DNA of 64,000 bases from UBA5158 sp963692955 (GTDB lineage: Bacteria > Pseudomonadota > Gammaproteobacteria > DSM-16500), in NCBI GenBank assembly GCA_963692955.1, contig OY843587.1:124001-188000 (forward strand), read 5' to 3'. Positions 43,321-51,797 of this stretch are shown here, piece by piece (the first letter of the stretch is position 1; each line of letters begins with the position of its first letter). The notes under the pieces are model-generated. The model saw nothing but the letters and a program-made list of their open reading frames with translations. It did not search any database and was not told the DNA's origin. The translations under genes and the position numbers were made by a program.

Positions 43321-43356
43321 TTGTATATTATATGGTCATTATCTATAAATAAGTAC

Positions 43357-43384
43357 TTGAAATAAACTCAGAATGACATATAAT
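43357..43384 (+). promoter_or_regulatory. Sigma70 promoter of paralogue 2
   Basis: TTGAAA (43357-43362) and TATAAT (43379-43384) have a 16-base spacer and are followed by TGTGCAAAATT, homologous to the promoters of paralogues 1 and 3. Confidence 0.7.
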
Positions 43385-43415
43385 TGTGCAAAATTAGTTT
43401 AACGAGGGCAAGTGT

Positions 43416-44423
43416 GTGAATACCCGCGCAACCGTGAAATTATTGTATCCCTATCATAATACCAAAACGTTCCTTTATTTGGATAATGCCCTGGCCATTC
43501 CGAAGGAAAAGTTATTGGTATTGGATTTTTACGCGTTTAACGTCGATGAGCTAGCCGCCAACGCGGAGCATGATGTTAAAAATTTCTATCGCAATCCGCA
43601 CGTGACTGATGTGCATGAAAATAATCGTTTTAGCGATGCGGCAATAACGCAATTACGTTTACATCCGGTGTTAGCGCAATTTGCAAAACAGTTAGATGAA
43701 AAACTCGCGACGCAAGCCAATGGTATCAGCGCGGCGACTATTGATGCGGTGCTGACATTAGTAAAAGCACTTGATAAAGATGGCGTGCGCGGCAGTGCGA
43801 TGGCGCGATACGAATTTAATTTATATTTTGCAACACTAAGTGATTGTGAAAAACAAAATTTAAATCGCTACCTCATTGAAGTCAAATCCCTAGCTGGCGG
43901 CAATCAGTCTTATGTTTTCGAAAATGCGATAATCGGCGGCGACCGTTTTAATCAATGCATTCAGATCGCTCGCATCTATCTCTGGCAATTTATCGTGGAT
44001 TTTCGTCCTGAAGAAATGGCTAACGTCCCTGCTGACATCATTGCACTGACCAGCAGCCCTAGTGTCAGTTTGCGAATTCAACCTAAAAATAGCTATTTTA
44101 TGCAACCAACGCCAGCCGCGCCGCGGCCAAGACCGTTGCCAGTATTTGGTCCTGAACCACCGCCCGCTAGGATTACACCGCCAGCTTTGCCAACGGGCCC
44201 AGTGGCAAACCGTTCGTTATTGAATATCAGTTTGGCAAACCAACGTGCTCAAACTCATGCAACTATAGATGATTCGTTTGACCTAATGGCCTTATTAACC
44301 CTCTTGAGAAATGCCGAGCCAGATAGTGATGCGAGTGAAGCTGGTTTAGTCTTCCGAGTAGGGGCAGGTTTAAGATTAAGAATAGTATTTGAAACGTCAG
44401 CGGGCCCAAGACCAAGACCTTAA
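43416..44423 (+). CDS. Tandem paralogue 2, unknown function (335 aa), GTG start
   Basis: A 335-residue member of the three-copy family, about three-quarters identical to paralogue 3 over the first 200 residues (LYPYHN.KTFLYL, AFNVDEL, YRNPH, NNRFSDAAI, LAGGNQSY, ARIYLWQFIVDFRPEEMAN). A proline-rich linker (TPAAPRPRPLPVFGPEPPP, residues ~230-250) leads to a diverged C-terminal domain ending in GPRPRP. The start codon is GTG, with GAGGG upstream. Its 3' end is followed by a 25-base sequence copied from the end of def, a mark of tandem duplication. No known domain is certain. Confidence 0.75.
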   Translation: MNTRATVKLLYPYHNTKTFLYLDNALAIPKEKLLVLDFYAFNVDELAANAEHDVKNFYRNPHVTDVHENNRFSDAAITQLRLHPVLAQFAKQLDEKLATQANGISAATIDAVLTLVKALDKDGVRGSAMARYEFNLYFATLSDCEKQNLNRYLIEVKSLAGGNQSYVFENAIIGGDRFNQCIQIARIYLWQFIVDFRPEEMANVPADIIALTSSPSVSLRIQPKNSYFMQPTPAAPRPRPLPVFGPEPPPARITPPALPTGPVANRSLLNISLANQRAQTHATIDDSFDLMALLTLLRNAEPDSDASEAGLVFRVGAGLRLRIVFETSAGPRPRP

Positions 44424-44436
44424 AAAGTTCGGGCGC
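44412..44436. repeat. 25-bp copy of paralogue-3/def junction after paralogue 2
   Basis: The sequence beginning CCAAGACCTTAAAAAG is identical over 25 bases to 45530-45554, where its right part is the 3' end of def (antisense). Here it is out of context, showing that paralogue 2 was copied together with a piece of def. Confidence 0.88.
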
Positions 44437-44503
44437 AATGGGTTATTCCGTTTAAAGGCTGCGTTAAATGTATTCTATATAGTCATAACCTATAAATAAG
44501 CCT

Positions 44504-44531
44504 TTATAAAAAACTCAAGTTGCTATATAAT
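44504..44531 (+). promoter_or_regulatory. Sigma70 promoter of paralogue 3
   Basis: TTATAA (44504-44509) and TATAAT (44526-44531) have a 16-base spacer and are followed by TACGCAAAATT, matching the other two paralogue promoters. Confidence 0.62.
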
Positions 44532-44563
44532 TACGCAAAATTGGCTAACTGAGGTAGTGTGCG

Positions 44564-45541
44564 TTGAATAACCGTGAAATCGTAAGACTCTTATATCCCT
44601 ATCATAATGTCAAAACGTTCCTCTACTTAGAAAGTTCATTGGCCATCCCAGCGGACCGGTTATTGGTATTAGACACCTACGCGTTTAACGTCGATGAATT
44701 AGTCGCCAACGCGCAGCATGATGTGAAAAATATCTATCGCAATCCGCACATCACTGAGGTGCACGAAAATAATCGTTTTAGTGATGAGGCGATTGCACAA
44801 TTACGTTTGCATCCCGAGTTAGCGCAATTTGCCAGACAGTTAGATGAAACACTCGCGACACAAGCGAATGGGATCAGCACGGCAACCATTGATGCGGTAC
44901 TGACTTTAGTAAAAGCATTTGATCGAGATGGTCTGCGTGGCAGTACGATGGCGAGATATAATTTTAATTTATATTTTGAAACACTGAGTGAAGATGAAAA
45001 ACAAAAGTTAAATCGCTACCTCATCGAAGTAAAGTCGCTGGCTGGCGGCAATCAATCTTACATTTTCGAAAATGCATTTATCGGCGGTGACCCTTTAAAT
45101 CAATGCTTCCAGATCGCGCGAATTTTCATGTGGCAATTTGTCGTGGATTTTCGCCCGGAAGAAATGGCTAATATTCCTAGAGAACTCATTAGACTGATGG
45201 CCGCGCCGAATATATTTTTGCAAATACAGCCTAAAATTCAGTATTTCGGGCAACCCACACCGCCGGCATTGCCACTTAACCGACCAGCCCCTCGAGCTGC
45301 TGTAAGTGCAGTCGTTCATGTCTTTAATAACGGTACCACCCAGCGGCTGAATCAGGACCAACTTACTCCGGATCAACTAAACCTGTTAAGGAGATTGGAT
45401 TTTGAATTGTTGGCCACAATGTTCCTGGCCAGGAGTGCCCAGCCAGACGCGGATCCGTCTGCCAATTTTACTACTATGCCCTTAGGCCCAGATTTAACGG
45501 TACGGGTAGAATTTACTTCGAGAAGAAACCCAAGACCTTAA
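44564..45541 (+). CDS. Tandem paralogue 3, unknown function (325 aa), TTG start
   Basis: A 325-residue protein, the closest relative of paralogue 2. The start TTG aligns with the GTG of paralogue 2 and has GAGGT upstream. It shares the N-terminal domain (KTFLYLESSLAIPADRLLVLD, FNVDELVANAQHD, YRNPHITEV, FSDEAIAQLRLHPEL, FMWQFVVDFRPEEMANIP). A Pro/Ala linker (PTPPALPLNRPAPRAA) leads to a C-terminal part ending RRNPRP. The stop codon overlaps the convergent def gene by four bases. Function is unknown; all three copies lack signal peptides and membrane helices. Confidence 0.75.
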   Translation: MNNREIVRLLYPYHNVKTFLYLESSLAIPADRLLVLDTYAFNVDELVANAQHDVKNIYRNPHITEVHENNRFSDEAIAQLRLHPELAQFARQLDETLATQANGISTATIDAVLTLVKAFDRDGLRGSTMARYNFNLYFETLSEDEKQKLNRYLIEVKSLAGGNQSYIFENAFIGGDPLNQCFQIARIFMWQFVVDFRPEEMANIPRELIRLMAAPNIFLQIQPKIQYFGQPTPPALPLNRPAPRAAVSAVVHVFNNGTTQRLNQDQLTPDQLNLLRRLDFELLATMFLARSAQPDADPSANFTTMPLGPDLTVRVEFTSRRNPRP

Positions 45542-45554
45542 AAAGTTCGGGCGC
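45530..45554. repeat. 25-bp junction of paralogue 3 and def (source copy)
   Basis: Identical to 44412-44436. Bases 45538-45554 are the last codons and stop of def, so this is the original location and the other copy is the derived one. Confidence 0.88.
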
Positions 45555-46041
45555 GTAGTTTTTCTAATTTTTTGCGTAAGCGCTCTTGCTTCAGACGAGA
45601 TAGATGATCGATGAATAAAATCCCGTTGAGATGGTCCATTTCATGTTGAATGCAATTCGATAGTAATCCATCGGCGTCGATTTCAAACGTTTTGCCATAT
45701 TGGTCTTGCGCGCGTAAACGGATATTCATATCGCGTTCGACTTTATCGAACACGCCGGGGAAAGAAAGACAACCTTCGAATTCTTCTTGGCTACCTTCTT
45801 TCTGAATGATCTCTGGATTAATAATACAGAGCGGCGCGTCTTTCATATCTGACACATCGATGACGATAATACTGAGTGGAATATTGACTTGAATCGCGGC
45901 CAAACCAATCGCGTTTTGCTCATACATGGTTTCAAACATATCTTCCACGTACTTTAAAATATTAGAATCAAACGCCGTTACGGGCTTGGCTTTATTGCGC
46001 AGTTTGACGTCGGGGAATTGTAATACATTCAGTAAGGCCAT
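45538..46041 (-). CDS. def: Peptide deformylase
   Basis: Removes the N-terminal formyl group from new proteins; a metalloenzyme. The 167-residue protein shows all three family motifs: NAIGLAAIQVN (G-x-G-x-A-A-x-Q type with Ile/Leu variants, residues ~40-50), EGCLSFPGV (metal Cys, ~89-97) and QHEMDHLNGIL (HExxH). Functionally paired with fmt, but separated from it by three paralogues on the other strand. Its 3' end overlaps paralogue 3, and a copy of its last 17 bases sits after paralogue 2. Confidence 0.97.
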   Translation of the reverse strand: MALLNVLQFPDVKLRNKAKPVTAFDSNILKYVEDMFETMYEQNAIGLAAIQVNIPLSIIVIDVSDMKDAPLCIINPEIIQKEGSQEEFEGCLSFPGVFDKVERDMNIRLRAQDQYGKTFEIDADGLLSNCIQHEMDHLNGILFIDHLSRLKQERLRKKLEKLRARTF

Positions 46042-46124
46042 GACTCGACTCGTTTTATTATGTGATTTGGAAATTATTATACATTATTTGCGCAGATGTG
46101 TCATCTTCTTGAGCATGCAAAAAT

Positions 46125-47306
46125 CTACTGTTGGGCATGCGAAATCCCTTCTCTATAACTCTGCATCGCGGCGCGTTGGTCGCCTAGCTGTTCCATCAAT
46201 TTGCCATATTCTGCATAGGTTTCCGTGAAGGGGGTTAACTTCATGCTCGACTCTAAATAACTTTTCGCTTTGCCCCACAATTGGCAGCGCATGCTTAACC
46301 GGCCTAACGTCAACATCAGCACTGGATTGCTTGGATTTTCCTGCAGCCATTTTTCCGCTTTCGCTAATTGCTTGACGGGGTCTTTGGCTGGCACCAAGCC
46401 ATATAATTTTACTAATTCCGTATCCCAGTTTTTTTTGATCGCGCTGGCGAGCAGCGTTTCTAATGCATCGGCATGTAGCGGATAACGCAGCATTTGTTTG
46501 ACATAACTGGCTAACACGGCTGGTTCGGTGCGCATTTTTTTCGGGATACTTTCCCAACTGCGTTGAATGTCAGGCTCGTTATTATTGACTGGGCTATTTA
46601 ACATTTCGCCGTAAATACGTTTTTCAAAATTAAGCGTGTCATCGGGGGTTAACATTTTTTGTTTGCGCAGCGCGGGCAATAACACTAATAGCGCCGACCA
46701 ATCGGCTAAATGCACATACACACGCTCCAACATTTTTAACACGGCTTTTTGTTTCGGCGCGACGGCGTGCAGATGCGTTAACGTCGCGTGCGCTTGTTCG
46801 ATTTCGCCGTGCGCGAGTTGTAAATTCGCTTGCGTTAAGCCAATTGCGATCGTGGCGTGCGGCGCGATTTCTTGCGCTTTTATTAAAAAAGCGTCGCGCT
46901 TTTCATATTCGCCACGTTCGTTCGCGGCTTTGGCCGCGGCGAGATAATTAATTAACGGCGCGTCGGATTGTGAAATGCCAGCCAGCACTAAATATTCCGC
47001 TTGCTGCCAATTGCCTTCGATCAACTCGACTAAGCCGCGGTTGGTTTTACTGTAAGACTGATATTTACGGCGGTATTGCCGCCAGTTTTTCCAGCGGTAC
47101 ACGGAAAAATCCACCCCATTCAAAATATTTATAATCAAGTAACCTAAATAAAAAATAATTAACAGCGATAACACCGCGAACCATAACGGCATTTGCGCGG
47201 ACCATTGCTTCCACGCGAAGAAGGCAAAGCCCGGGTCTTCGGCGATTTTCCAACCCAGTAAAATCGAACCGACGAAGATAAGTAAGAAAACAATGAAACG
47301 CTGCAT
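46125..47306 (-). CDS. hemY: HemY, tetratricopeptide membrane protein of haem biosynthesis
   Basis: An inner-membrane protein of 393 residues that accompanies hemC-D-X in gammaproteobacteria; its exact role in haem metabolism is not settled. Two N-terminal membrane helices (FIVFLLIFVGSILLGWKIAED and PLWFAVLSLLIIFYLGYLIIN, residues ~3-60) precede helical TPR-like repeats, for instance LVLAGISQSDAPLINYLAAAKAA and VLMLTLGRLSMRCQLWGKAK. Last gene of the haem run, nine bases after hemX. The gap to def (83 bases) shows no convincing terminator. Confidence 0.92.
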   Translation of the reverse strand: MQRFIVFLLIFVGSILLGWKIAEDPGFAFFAWKQWSAQMPLWFAVLSLLIIFYLGYLIINILNGVDFSVYRWKNWRQYRRKYQSYSKTNRGLVELIEGNWQQAEYLVLAGISQSDAPLINYLAAAKAANERGEYEKRDAFLIKAQEIAPHATIAIGLTQANLQLAHGEIEQAHATLTHLHAVAPKQKAVLKMLERVYVHLADWSALLVLLPALRKQKMLTPDDTLNFEKRIYGEMLNSPVNNNEPDIQRSWESIPKKMRTEPAVLASYVKQMLRYPLHADALETLLASAIKKNWDTELVKLYGLVPAKDPVKQLAKAEKWLQENPSNPVLMLTLGRLSMRCQLWGKAKSYLESSMKLTPFTETYAEYGKLMEQLGDQRAAMQSYREGISHAQQ

Positions 47307-47315
47307 ACCAATCTC

Positions 47316-48380
47316 CTACTGCTGATTCATTGTGGTGGAAGTGGATGCGCTGGCGGTTTGTGTCGCGGCATAATCATGAAATGCTTGCACTGACGTCAGC
47401 GCCGGCAGCGTGGGATGTAAATTCACCGCCTGTAATTTTTCGATTTCCTTTAGCGCGCTTTGCGTCGACGGTGAATTCGGTTGGAAAAATTTTTCTATCC
47501 ACGTTTTCGCTTGCAGCAAGCTCGCGTTGTAAATTTCCGGCTGCTTGTGCACGACCGCGGTCATCGCTTGATAAAACATCGCATGGATATTTTGATATAA
47601 AAGTTCTTGCTCGTCGGGCAAAATAAACGGCCGCACACCCGGTTCGTTGTAACGCACGATCACAATTTTTTGCAAACTGTTTAACGTCGTTTGCCAACCG
47701 CGTTTCCACCAAGGCGCTTTCGGTGATAACGGTTCTGCGTGCGTAAGCACGGGTTGCGGTGTGTCTAGGGGTAATTTATCGACTTCCGCGTTTAACGCGT
47801 TTAATTGTAAATACGTGCCGGTCGTGTCTTGCGCGGGCACGGCTTGTAAACTCAAGATGTCATCGGCCAACGCTTTGCGCAGCGGTAGCACGCTCGGGTC
47901 GGAAACATTGCCTAATTCTTGATTGGCGGCTTGTAAAAAATGAATGACGAGCGCGACATTGTCGCCCAGTTGCAAATTGACGTCAGCGGTCTTTACTAGA
48001 TATTGCGCGTCGGCGATCGTCCAATTATCACTTTTGGATTGATACGAATTTTTTAAATCCGCCATCGCGCTGCGCTGTGAGTCGATGTCTTCACGCGCTT
48101 GTTGCAAGCTTTGCTGCAAGTCGGTGACGCTTTTTTGCAGTTGATTAATGTCGGTTTGATTTTGCGATACCGACGTATCTAAATTCGAAGCGGTGTAAGC
48201 GATTCTTTTATTCACGTGAATTACGCGCAAAATCCCGACGTAATAGGCGGTAAACAAAATCACGATCGCGAGTGCGGAGCAGGCGATGCCAATGTTTTTC
48301 CACGGCCAAGGGCGGCGATCGGTTTGCGCTGCGTCCGTCTCAACCGGTGTTGTTTCAGTTTGCGTAGTTTGGTCAGTCAT
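47316..48380 (-). CDS. hemX: HemX, membrane protein (uroporphyrinogen methyltransferase-like family)
   Basis: A 354-residue single-pass inner-membrane protein of the HemX family, non-catalytic despite its database name. A cytoplasmic Thr/Asp-rich N-terminus is followed by one helix (IGIACSALAIVILFTAYYVGIL, ~31-52), a coiled coil rich in Gln (TDINQLQKSVTDLQQSLQQA, ~75-110), and a periplasmic helical domain with SDNWTIADAQYLVKTADVNLQLGDN. Located between hemD (four bases upstream) and hemY. Probably a scaffold for the early tetrapyrrole steps; this is inference. Confidence 0.92.
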   Translation of the reverse strand: MTDQTTQTETTPVETDAAQTDRRPWPWKNIGIACSALAIVILFTAYYVGILRVIHVNKRIAYTASNLDTSVSQNQTDINQLQKSVTDLQQSLQQAREDIDSQRSAMADLKNSYQSKSDNWTIADAQYLVKTADVNLQLGDNVALVIHFLQAANQELGNVSDPSVLPLRKALADDILSLQAVPAQDTTGTYLQLNALNAEVDKLPLDTPQPVLTHAEPLSPKAPWWKRGWQTTLNSLQKIVIVRYNEPGVRPFILPDEQELLYQNIHAMFYQAMTAVVHKQPEIYNASLLQAKTWIEKFFQPNSPSTQSALKEIEKLQAVNLHPTLPALTSVQAFHDYAATQTASASTSTTMNQQ

Positions 48381-48383
48381 AAA

Positions 48384-49175
48384 TTACCTAGTTGGGTAAA
48401 AAGTCGCGCTTAATGTGTCTATAATAGCATTATGGCTAGGATTTTTTGCTAATAAAATTTTCTTGAAGCCCCAATTACGCGCGATATCTTGCAGACGTGG
48501 GCTTATTACGACGATCGGCACCGCGAATAAATTCTCCGTCACGTTCGCGCACAATTCTAATAAATTCCGCAAGCCTTCGCCAGACGTCGCCACGACGCAA
48601 TCGATTAAGTTATTGCGCAGCATATTACAATAAGGCGTCGCGTCAGTGAGTGGTTTATCGCGCCGGTACACCATGATTTCAGAGACGATCGCGCCGCGCA
48701 ATTGAAGGGATTGGCGCAAATACTCACGGCCGCCTTCGCCGCGCAGCAAAGCAATTTTTTTACCTTTTATTTGGCTGAATTCGGGCAGACTTAATAAGCC
48801 TTCGCTGCTCCATTGTTCGGTGGGAAAAACATCTAAGCGTAAATCGACCTGTTGCAACGCCTTCGCCGTGCCGCCGCCGACCGCGGCGATTTTTACCGCT
48901 GGCGGAAAGTTCGGCCAATCTAAGTGAATTAAATGACTGGTGGCGTAGACCGCTTGCGGACTTAAAAAAATGATCCAATCTATGCGGTCAAGTTTTTTTA
49001 ATTGCATGCGGTAAATCGACGGGTCGGCGGGCGGAGAAATATCGATAGTCGGAAAATAAATCGCTTCGCCGCCGCCGGCGTTAATGTGCTGGCAGAGAAT
49101 TTCGCCCATGGGCTTAGGGCGGGTCACTAATACCCGTAGTCCATGTAAATCGATGCCGTTATTTTTTGTGGTCAT
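48384..49175 (-). CDS. hemD: Uroporphyrinogen-III synthase
   Basis: Cyclises hydroxymethylbilane with inversion of ring D. The 263-residue protein from ATG 49173-49175 (MTTKNNGIDLHGLRVLVTRP) has the characteristic start RVLVTRPKPMGE, DWIIFLSPQAVYA, the loop KIAAVGGGTAKAL and IALLRGEGGREYLRQSL, and the second-half VVATSGEGLRNLLELC. Sequence similarity in this family is low, but the context between hemC and hemX is decisive. It overlaps the end of hemC by 17 bases. Other possible starts lie up to 24 bases upstream. Confidence 0.93.
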   Translation of the reverse strand: MTTKNNGIDLHGLRVLVTRPKPMGEILCQHINAGGGEAIYFPTIDISPPADPSIYRMQLKKLDRIDWIIFLSPQAVYATSHLIHLDWPNFPPAVKIAAVGGGTAKALQQVDLRLDVFPTEQWSSEGLLSLPEFSQIKGKKIALLRGEGGREYLRQSLQLRGAIVSEIMVYRRDKPLTDATPYCNMLRNNLIDCVVATSGEGLRNLLELCANVTENLFAVPIVVISPRLQDIARNWGFKKILLAKNPSHNAIIDTLSATFYPTR

Positions 49176-50115
49176 TTTCATCCGCCAGTTGTTTCGCAAC
49201 GTTTTGCAAAATTTCTTTCGCGCCCAACGCCAATAATTCTTCGGCGACGTTGATGCCGAGAATTTCAGGGTTTGCGTGCGCGCCGCGGGTTTCCGCGCGC
49301 AGCACGGTGGCGCCGTCTAAACTTGCCACCAAGCCGCGCAAGACTAAAACGCCCGCCTCAGTTTCAGCGAAACTGGCTATCGGGACATAACAGCCGCCGC
49401 CTAATCTTTTACACATGGCGCGTTCGGCGCTGACGCGGATAAAAGTAGACACGTCTTGCAGCGGCGCGATGAGTTGGCAGGTGTCAGGATCATTGATTCT
49501 GCATTCTAACCCTAACACGCCTTGCCCGGGGGCGGGCAGAAATTCATTTTTATTAAAAACTTGACGCGCGCGCGCCGCTAATCCTAACCGGTTCAAACCC
49601 GCGGCCGCTAAAATAATCGCGTCATATTCGCCCGCGTCCAGCCGCGCTAAACGCGTATTCACATTGCCGCGCAAACCGCGGGTCACCAAATCCGGACGCG
49701 CGTTTAACGTAAGACTTTGACGTCGCAAACTCGACGTGCCGACCACCGCGCCGGCCGGCATGGCGGCTAAATTAGGATAGTGATTGGAAATAAAAACATC
49801 CCACGGATCATCACTCACCAACACCACCGGCAGGTGTAAATCCGGCGGCAAATCGACGGGCATATCTTTAACGCAATGCACCGCGATATCGGCGCGGCCG
49901 TCGAGTAACGCTTCTTCCAGTTCTTTGACGAATAAGCCTTTGCCGCCCATTTCGGCGAGCGAAATATATGGCATTCTATCCGCCTTGGTGGTAATTCCTA
50001 AAAAATTCACGGCAATGCCCGGATAAATCTTTTCCAGACAGGTTTTTACCCAATTGGCTTGCCACAGCGCTAATTGGCTTTCCCGGGTCGCGATTGTAAT
50101 GGACGGTTTAATCAT
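49159..50115 (-). CDS. hemC: Porphobilinogen deaminase (hydroxymethylbilane synthase)
   Basis: Polymerises four porphobilinogens to hydroxymethylbilane. The 318-residue enzyme has SITIATRESQLALWQANWVK, the substrate-binding VVGTSSLRRQSLTLNARPDL and GNVNTRLARLDAGEYDAIILAAAGL, and the dipyrromethane cofactor Cys242 in RLGGGCYVPIASFAE. All are in the normal positions. First gene of the haem run hemC-D-X-Y on the minus strand. The 119 bases upstream are shared with the divergent spermidine-synthase-like gene. Confidence 0.97.
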   Translation of the reverse strand: MIKPSITIATRESQLALWQANWVKTCLEKIYPGIAVNFLGITTKADRMPYISLAEMGGKGLFVKELEEALLDGRADIAVHCVKDMPVDLPPDLHLPVVLVSDDPWDVFISNHYPNLAAMPAGAVVGTSSLRRQSLTLNARPDLVTRGLRGNVNTRLARLDAGEYDAIILAAAGLNRLGLAARARQVFNKNEFLPAPGQGVLGLECRINDPDTCQLIAPLQDVSTFIRVSAERAMCKRLGGGCYVPIASFAETEAGVLVLRGLVASLDGATVLRAETRGAHANPEILGINVAEELLALGAKEILQNVAKQLADENDHKK

Positions 50116-50234
50116 CGCAGCATTCTACTCTGATCGCCCATACGCTGTCATTCCCGCCCGGAAATTTTAGCACTAGTCATGGCCTGGAATATCTTTTAGG
50201 ATGTTACTGTCACTTCTTACAGGATTAATGCCCT

Positions 50235-50873
50235 ATGCCTGAGATAACGATGGATGATAATTTTATACGGCATGAAATGTTGACGCATCCCGCGCTTTTT
50301 ACGCACCAAAAAACGCAATTAGTGGCGATCATTAACACCGACGACGATGGCATCGCGAATGAAGTTTTAAAACACGTCACGGTCAACACGGTTTTGCAAG
50401 TGACGGCGTCGCTGCCGAAACAAACCGAATACGATGAACGGTTAACCTATTTTATCGGTGATGAAAACGATTGGCTCAGTCAAATTGAACCCGCGAGTGT
50501 CGACCTGATTATTTTGCCTGAGACATCTAAGCCGGTCACCCCAAATCTCTACCGCGACTATTTCAACGCGCTGCGTGACCATGGCATTTTAGTGCAGCAG
50601 GGTGAATCTTTTTTTGTGCCGGGTTATTTTAACGCGCTGTACGCGACGTTAAAAACCGCGGGATTTTATGAAGTACAAGTGTTACATTTCCCGCAGCCTA
50701 GCGCGCGAGCCGGCTTACGCAGCGCGATTATGGCGGTGAAAACCGGCTGTTTTAAATGGATTAGTGAAAATTCAATTTTTAATAAACCCTTCGCCACGCA
50801 ATATTATAATTTTGACGTGCATAAAGCGGCGTTAGTCATGCCGGAATTTATCCGCAAAGAATTAGTGGTCTAA
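50235..50873 (+). CDS. Degenerate spermidine-synthase-like protein (212 aa)
   Basis: The protein follows the spermidine synthase (SpeE) Rossmann fold from its second domain: FIRHEMLTHPALFTHQKTQL, NEVLKHVTVNTVLQV, RLTYFIGDENDWL, ALRDHGILVQQGESFF, and the C-terminal YYNFDVHKAALVMPEFIRKEL. However, the roughly 60-residue N-terminal barrel domain is missing, the SAM-binding GGGDG position reads NTDDDG, and the catalytic D-S-S-D-P block reads PETSKP, losing the proton-accepting Asp. It is therefore probably not an active aminopropyltransferase. It might be a regulator, a decayed gene or an enzyme with another job. It starts the plus-strand run with ubiK and nudF. Confidence 0.8.
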   Translation: MPEITMDDNFIRHEMLTHPALFTHQKTQLVAIINTDDDGIANEVLKHVTVNTVLQVTASLPKQTEYDERLTYFIGDENDWLSQIEPASVDLIILPETSKPVTPNLYRDYFNALRDHGILVQQGESFFVPGYFNALYATLKTAGFYEVQVLHFPQPSARAGLRSAIMAVKTGCFKWISENSIFNKPFATQYYNFDVHKAALVMPEFIRKELVV

Positions 50874-50896
50874 AAAAATTTTTTAGTGAGACAACG

Positions 50897-51160
50897 ATGG
50901 AAATCGCAGATTTTTTAAAAGAGTTAAGCGCGCGTTTGACGGACAGCTTGCCGCCGGCGTTAAAAACGCTTAAAGCGGATTGCGAAAAGAACATGCATAG
51001 CGTGTTAGTCAGCGCGTTTTCGAAATTAGATTTAGTCACGCGCGAAGAATTCGATACGCAGACGAAAGTGCTGGCGCGTTCCCGCCAAAAAATCACTGCG
51101 CTGGAACAGCAGATCCAAGCGTTAGAACAGCAGCTACAAGACTTGCCACATGGCAAATGA
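50897..51160 (+). CDS. ubiK: Ubiquinone biosynthesis accessory factor
   Basis: An 87-residue protein of the UbiK (YqiC, BMFP) family, which assists aerobic ubiquinone synthesis together with UbiJ as a lipid-binding or scaffold protein. The N-terminal amphipathic part (ADFLKELSARLTDSLPPALK) and the C-terminal coiled coil (ITALEQQIQALEQQLQDL), with VTREEFDTQTKVLARSR between, are diagnostic. Stop overlaps the nudF start by 11 bases, so the two are coupled. Confidence 0.93.
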   Translation: MEIADFLKELSARLTDSLPPALKTLKADCEKNMHSVLVSAFSKLDLVTREEFDTQTKVLARSRQKITALEQQIQALEQQLQDLPHGK

Positions 51161-51797
51161 TCATCAGAAAAAAATAACTTTCAACCATAACGATTATGAA
51201 ATCGTGCAACGCGAACTCTTGTATGAAGGCGTGTTTCGTTTAGTGCGCTATCACCTCCGCATCCGGCAATACAACGGCGAATTCAGCAAAATTTTCACAC
51301 GTGAAGTGTTAGAACGTTCTTCCGCCGCCGCGGTGCTGCCTTATGATCCTTATCTAGATCAAGTCGTATTGATAGAACAATTCCGTCCCGCGGCGCTTTC
51401 GGATCCAACGAGTCCATGGACGACGGAAATCGTCGCCGGCGTCATCGAAACGGACGAAACGCCGGAAGGAGTAGCAGTACGGGAAGCGCGAGAAGAGGCA
51501 GGTTGTGACATCCAAGCGCTTTATCACATCGTTGATTTTTTCCCGTCACCCAGCTGTATCACAGAATTTCTCTATCTTTTCTGCGGAAAAATCGCGGCCG
51601 GCAATGTCGGCGGCATTCACGGTCTCGCTAACGAAAACGAAAACATCCGCGCTTACGCGTTGCCGGCGGATGAAGCTTTTGAAAAGGTACGCGCCGGTTA
51701 TATCAAAACACCGCCCGCGATTATTGCGCTGCAATGGTTGCAATTGAACCGACATTTGTTGCAAGCACTGTGGATTGACCAGATTGAAAAAAAATAA
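51150..51797 (+). CDS. nudF: ADP-ribose pyrophosphatase (Nudix hydrolase)
   Basis: Hydrolyses ADP-ribose to AMP and ribose-5-phosphate. The 215-residue protein has the complete Nudix box: GVIETDETPEGVAVREAREE followed by AGC (residues ~97-119). It also has the family's N-terminal strand LLYEGVFRLVRYHLR, and EQFRPAALSDPTSPWTTEIVAG, as in NudF. It overlaps ubiK and is upstream of parE. A possible hairpin terminator lies just after it. Confidence 0.94.
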   Translation: MANDHQKKITFNHNDYEIVQRELLYEGVFRLVRYHLRIRQYNGEFSKIFTREVLERSSAAAVLPYDPYLDQVVLIEQFRPAALSDPTSPWTTEIVAGVIETDETPEGVAVREAREEAGCDIQALYHIVDFFPSPSCITEFLYLFCGKIAAGNVGGIHGLANENENIRAYALPADEAFEKVRAGYIKTPPAIIALQWLQLNRHLLQALWIDQIEKK

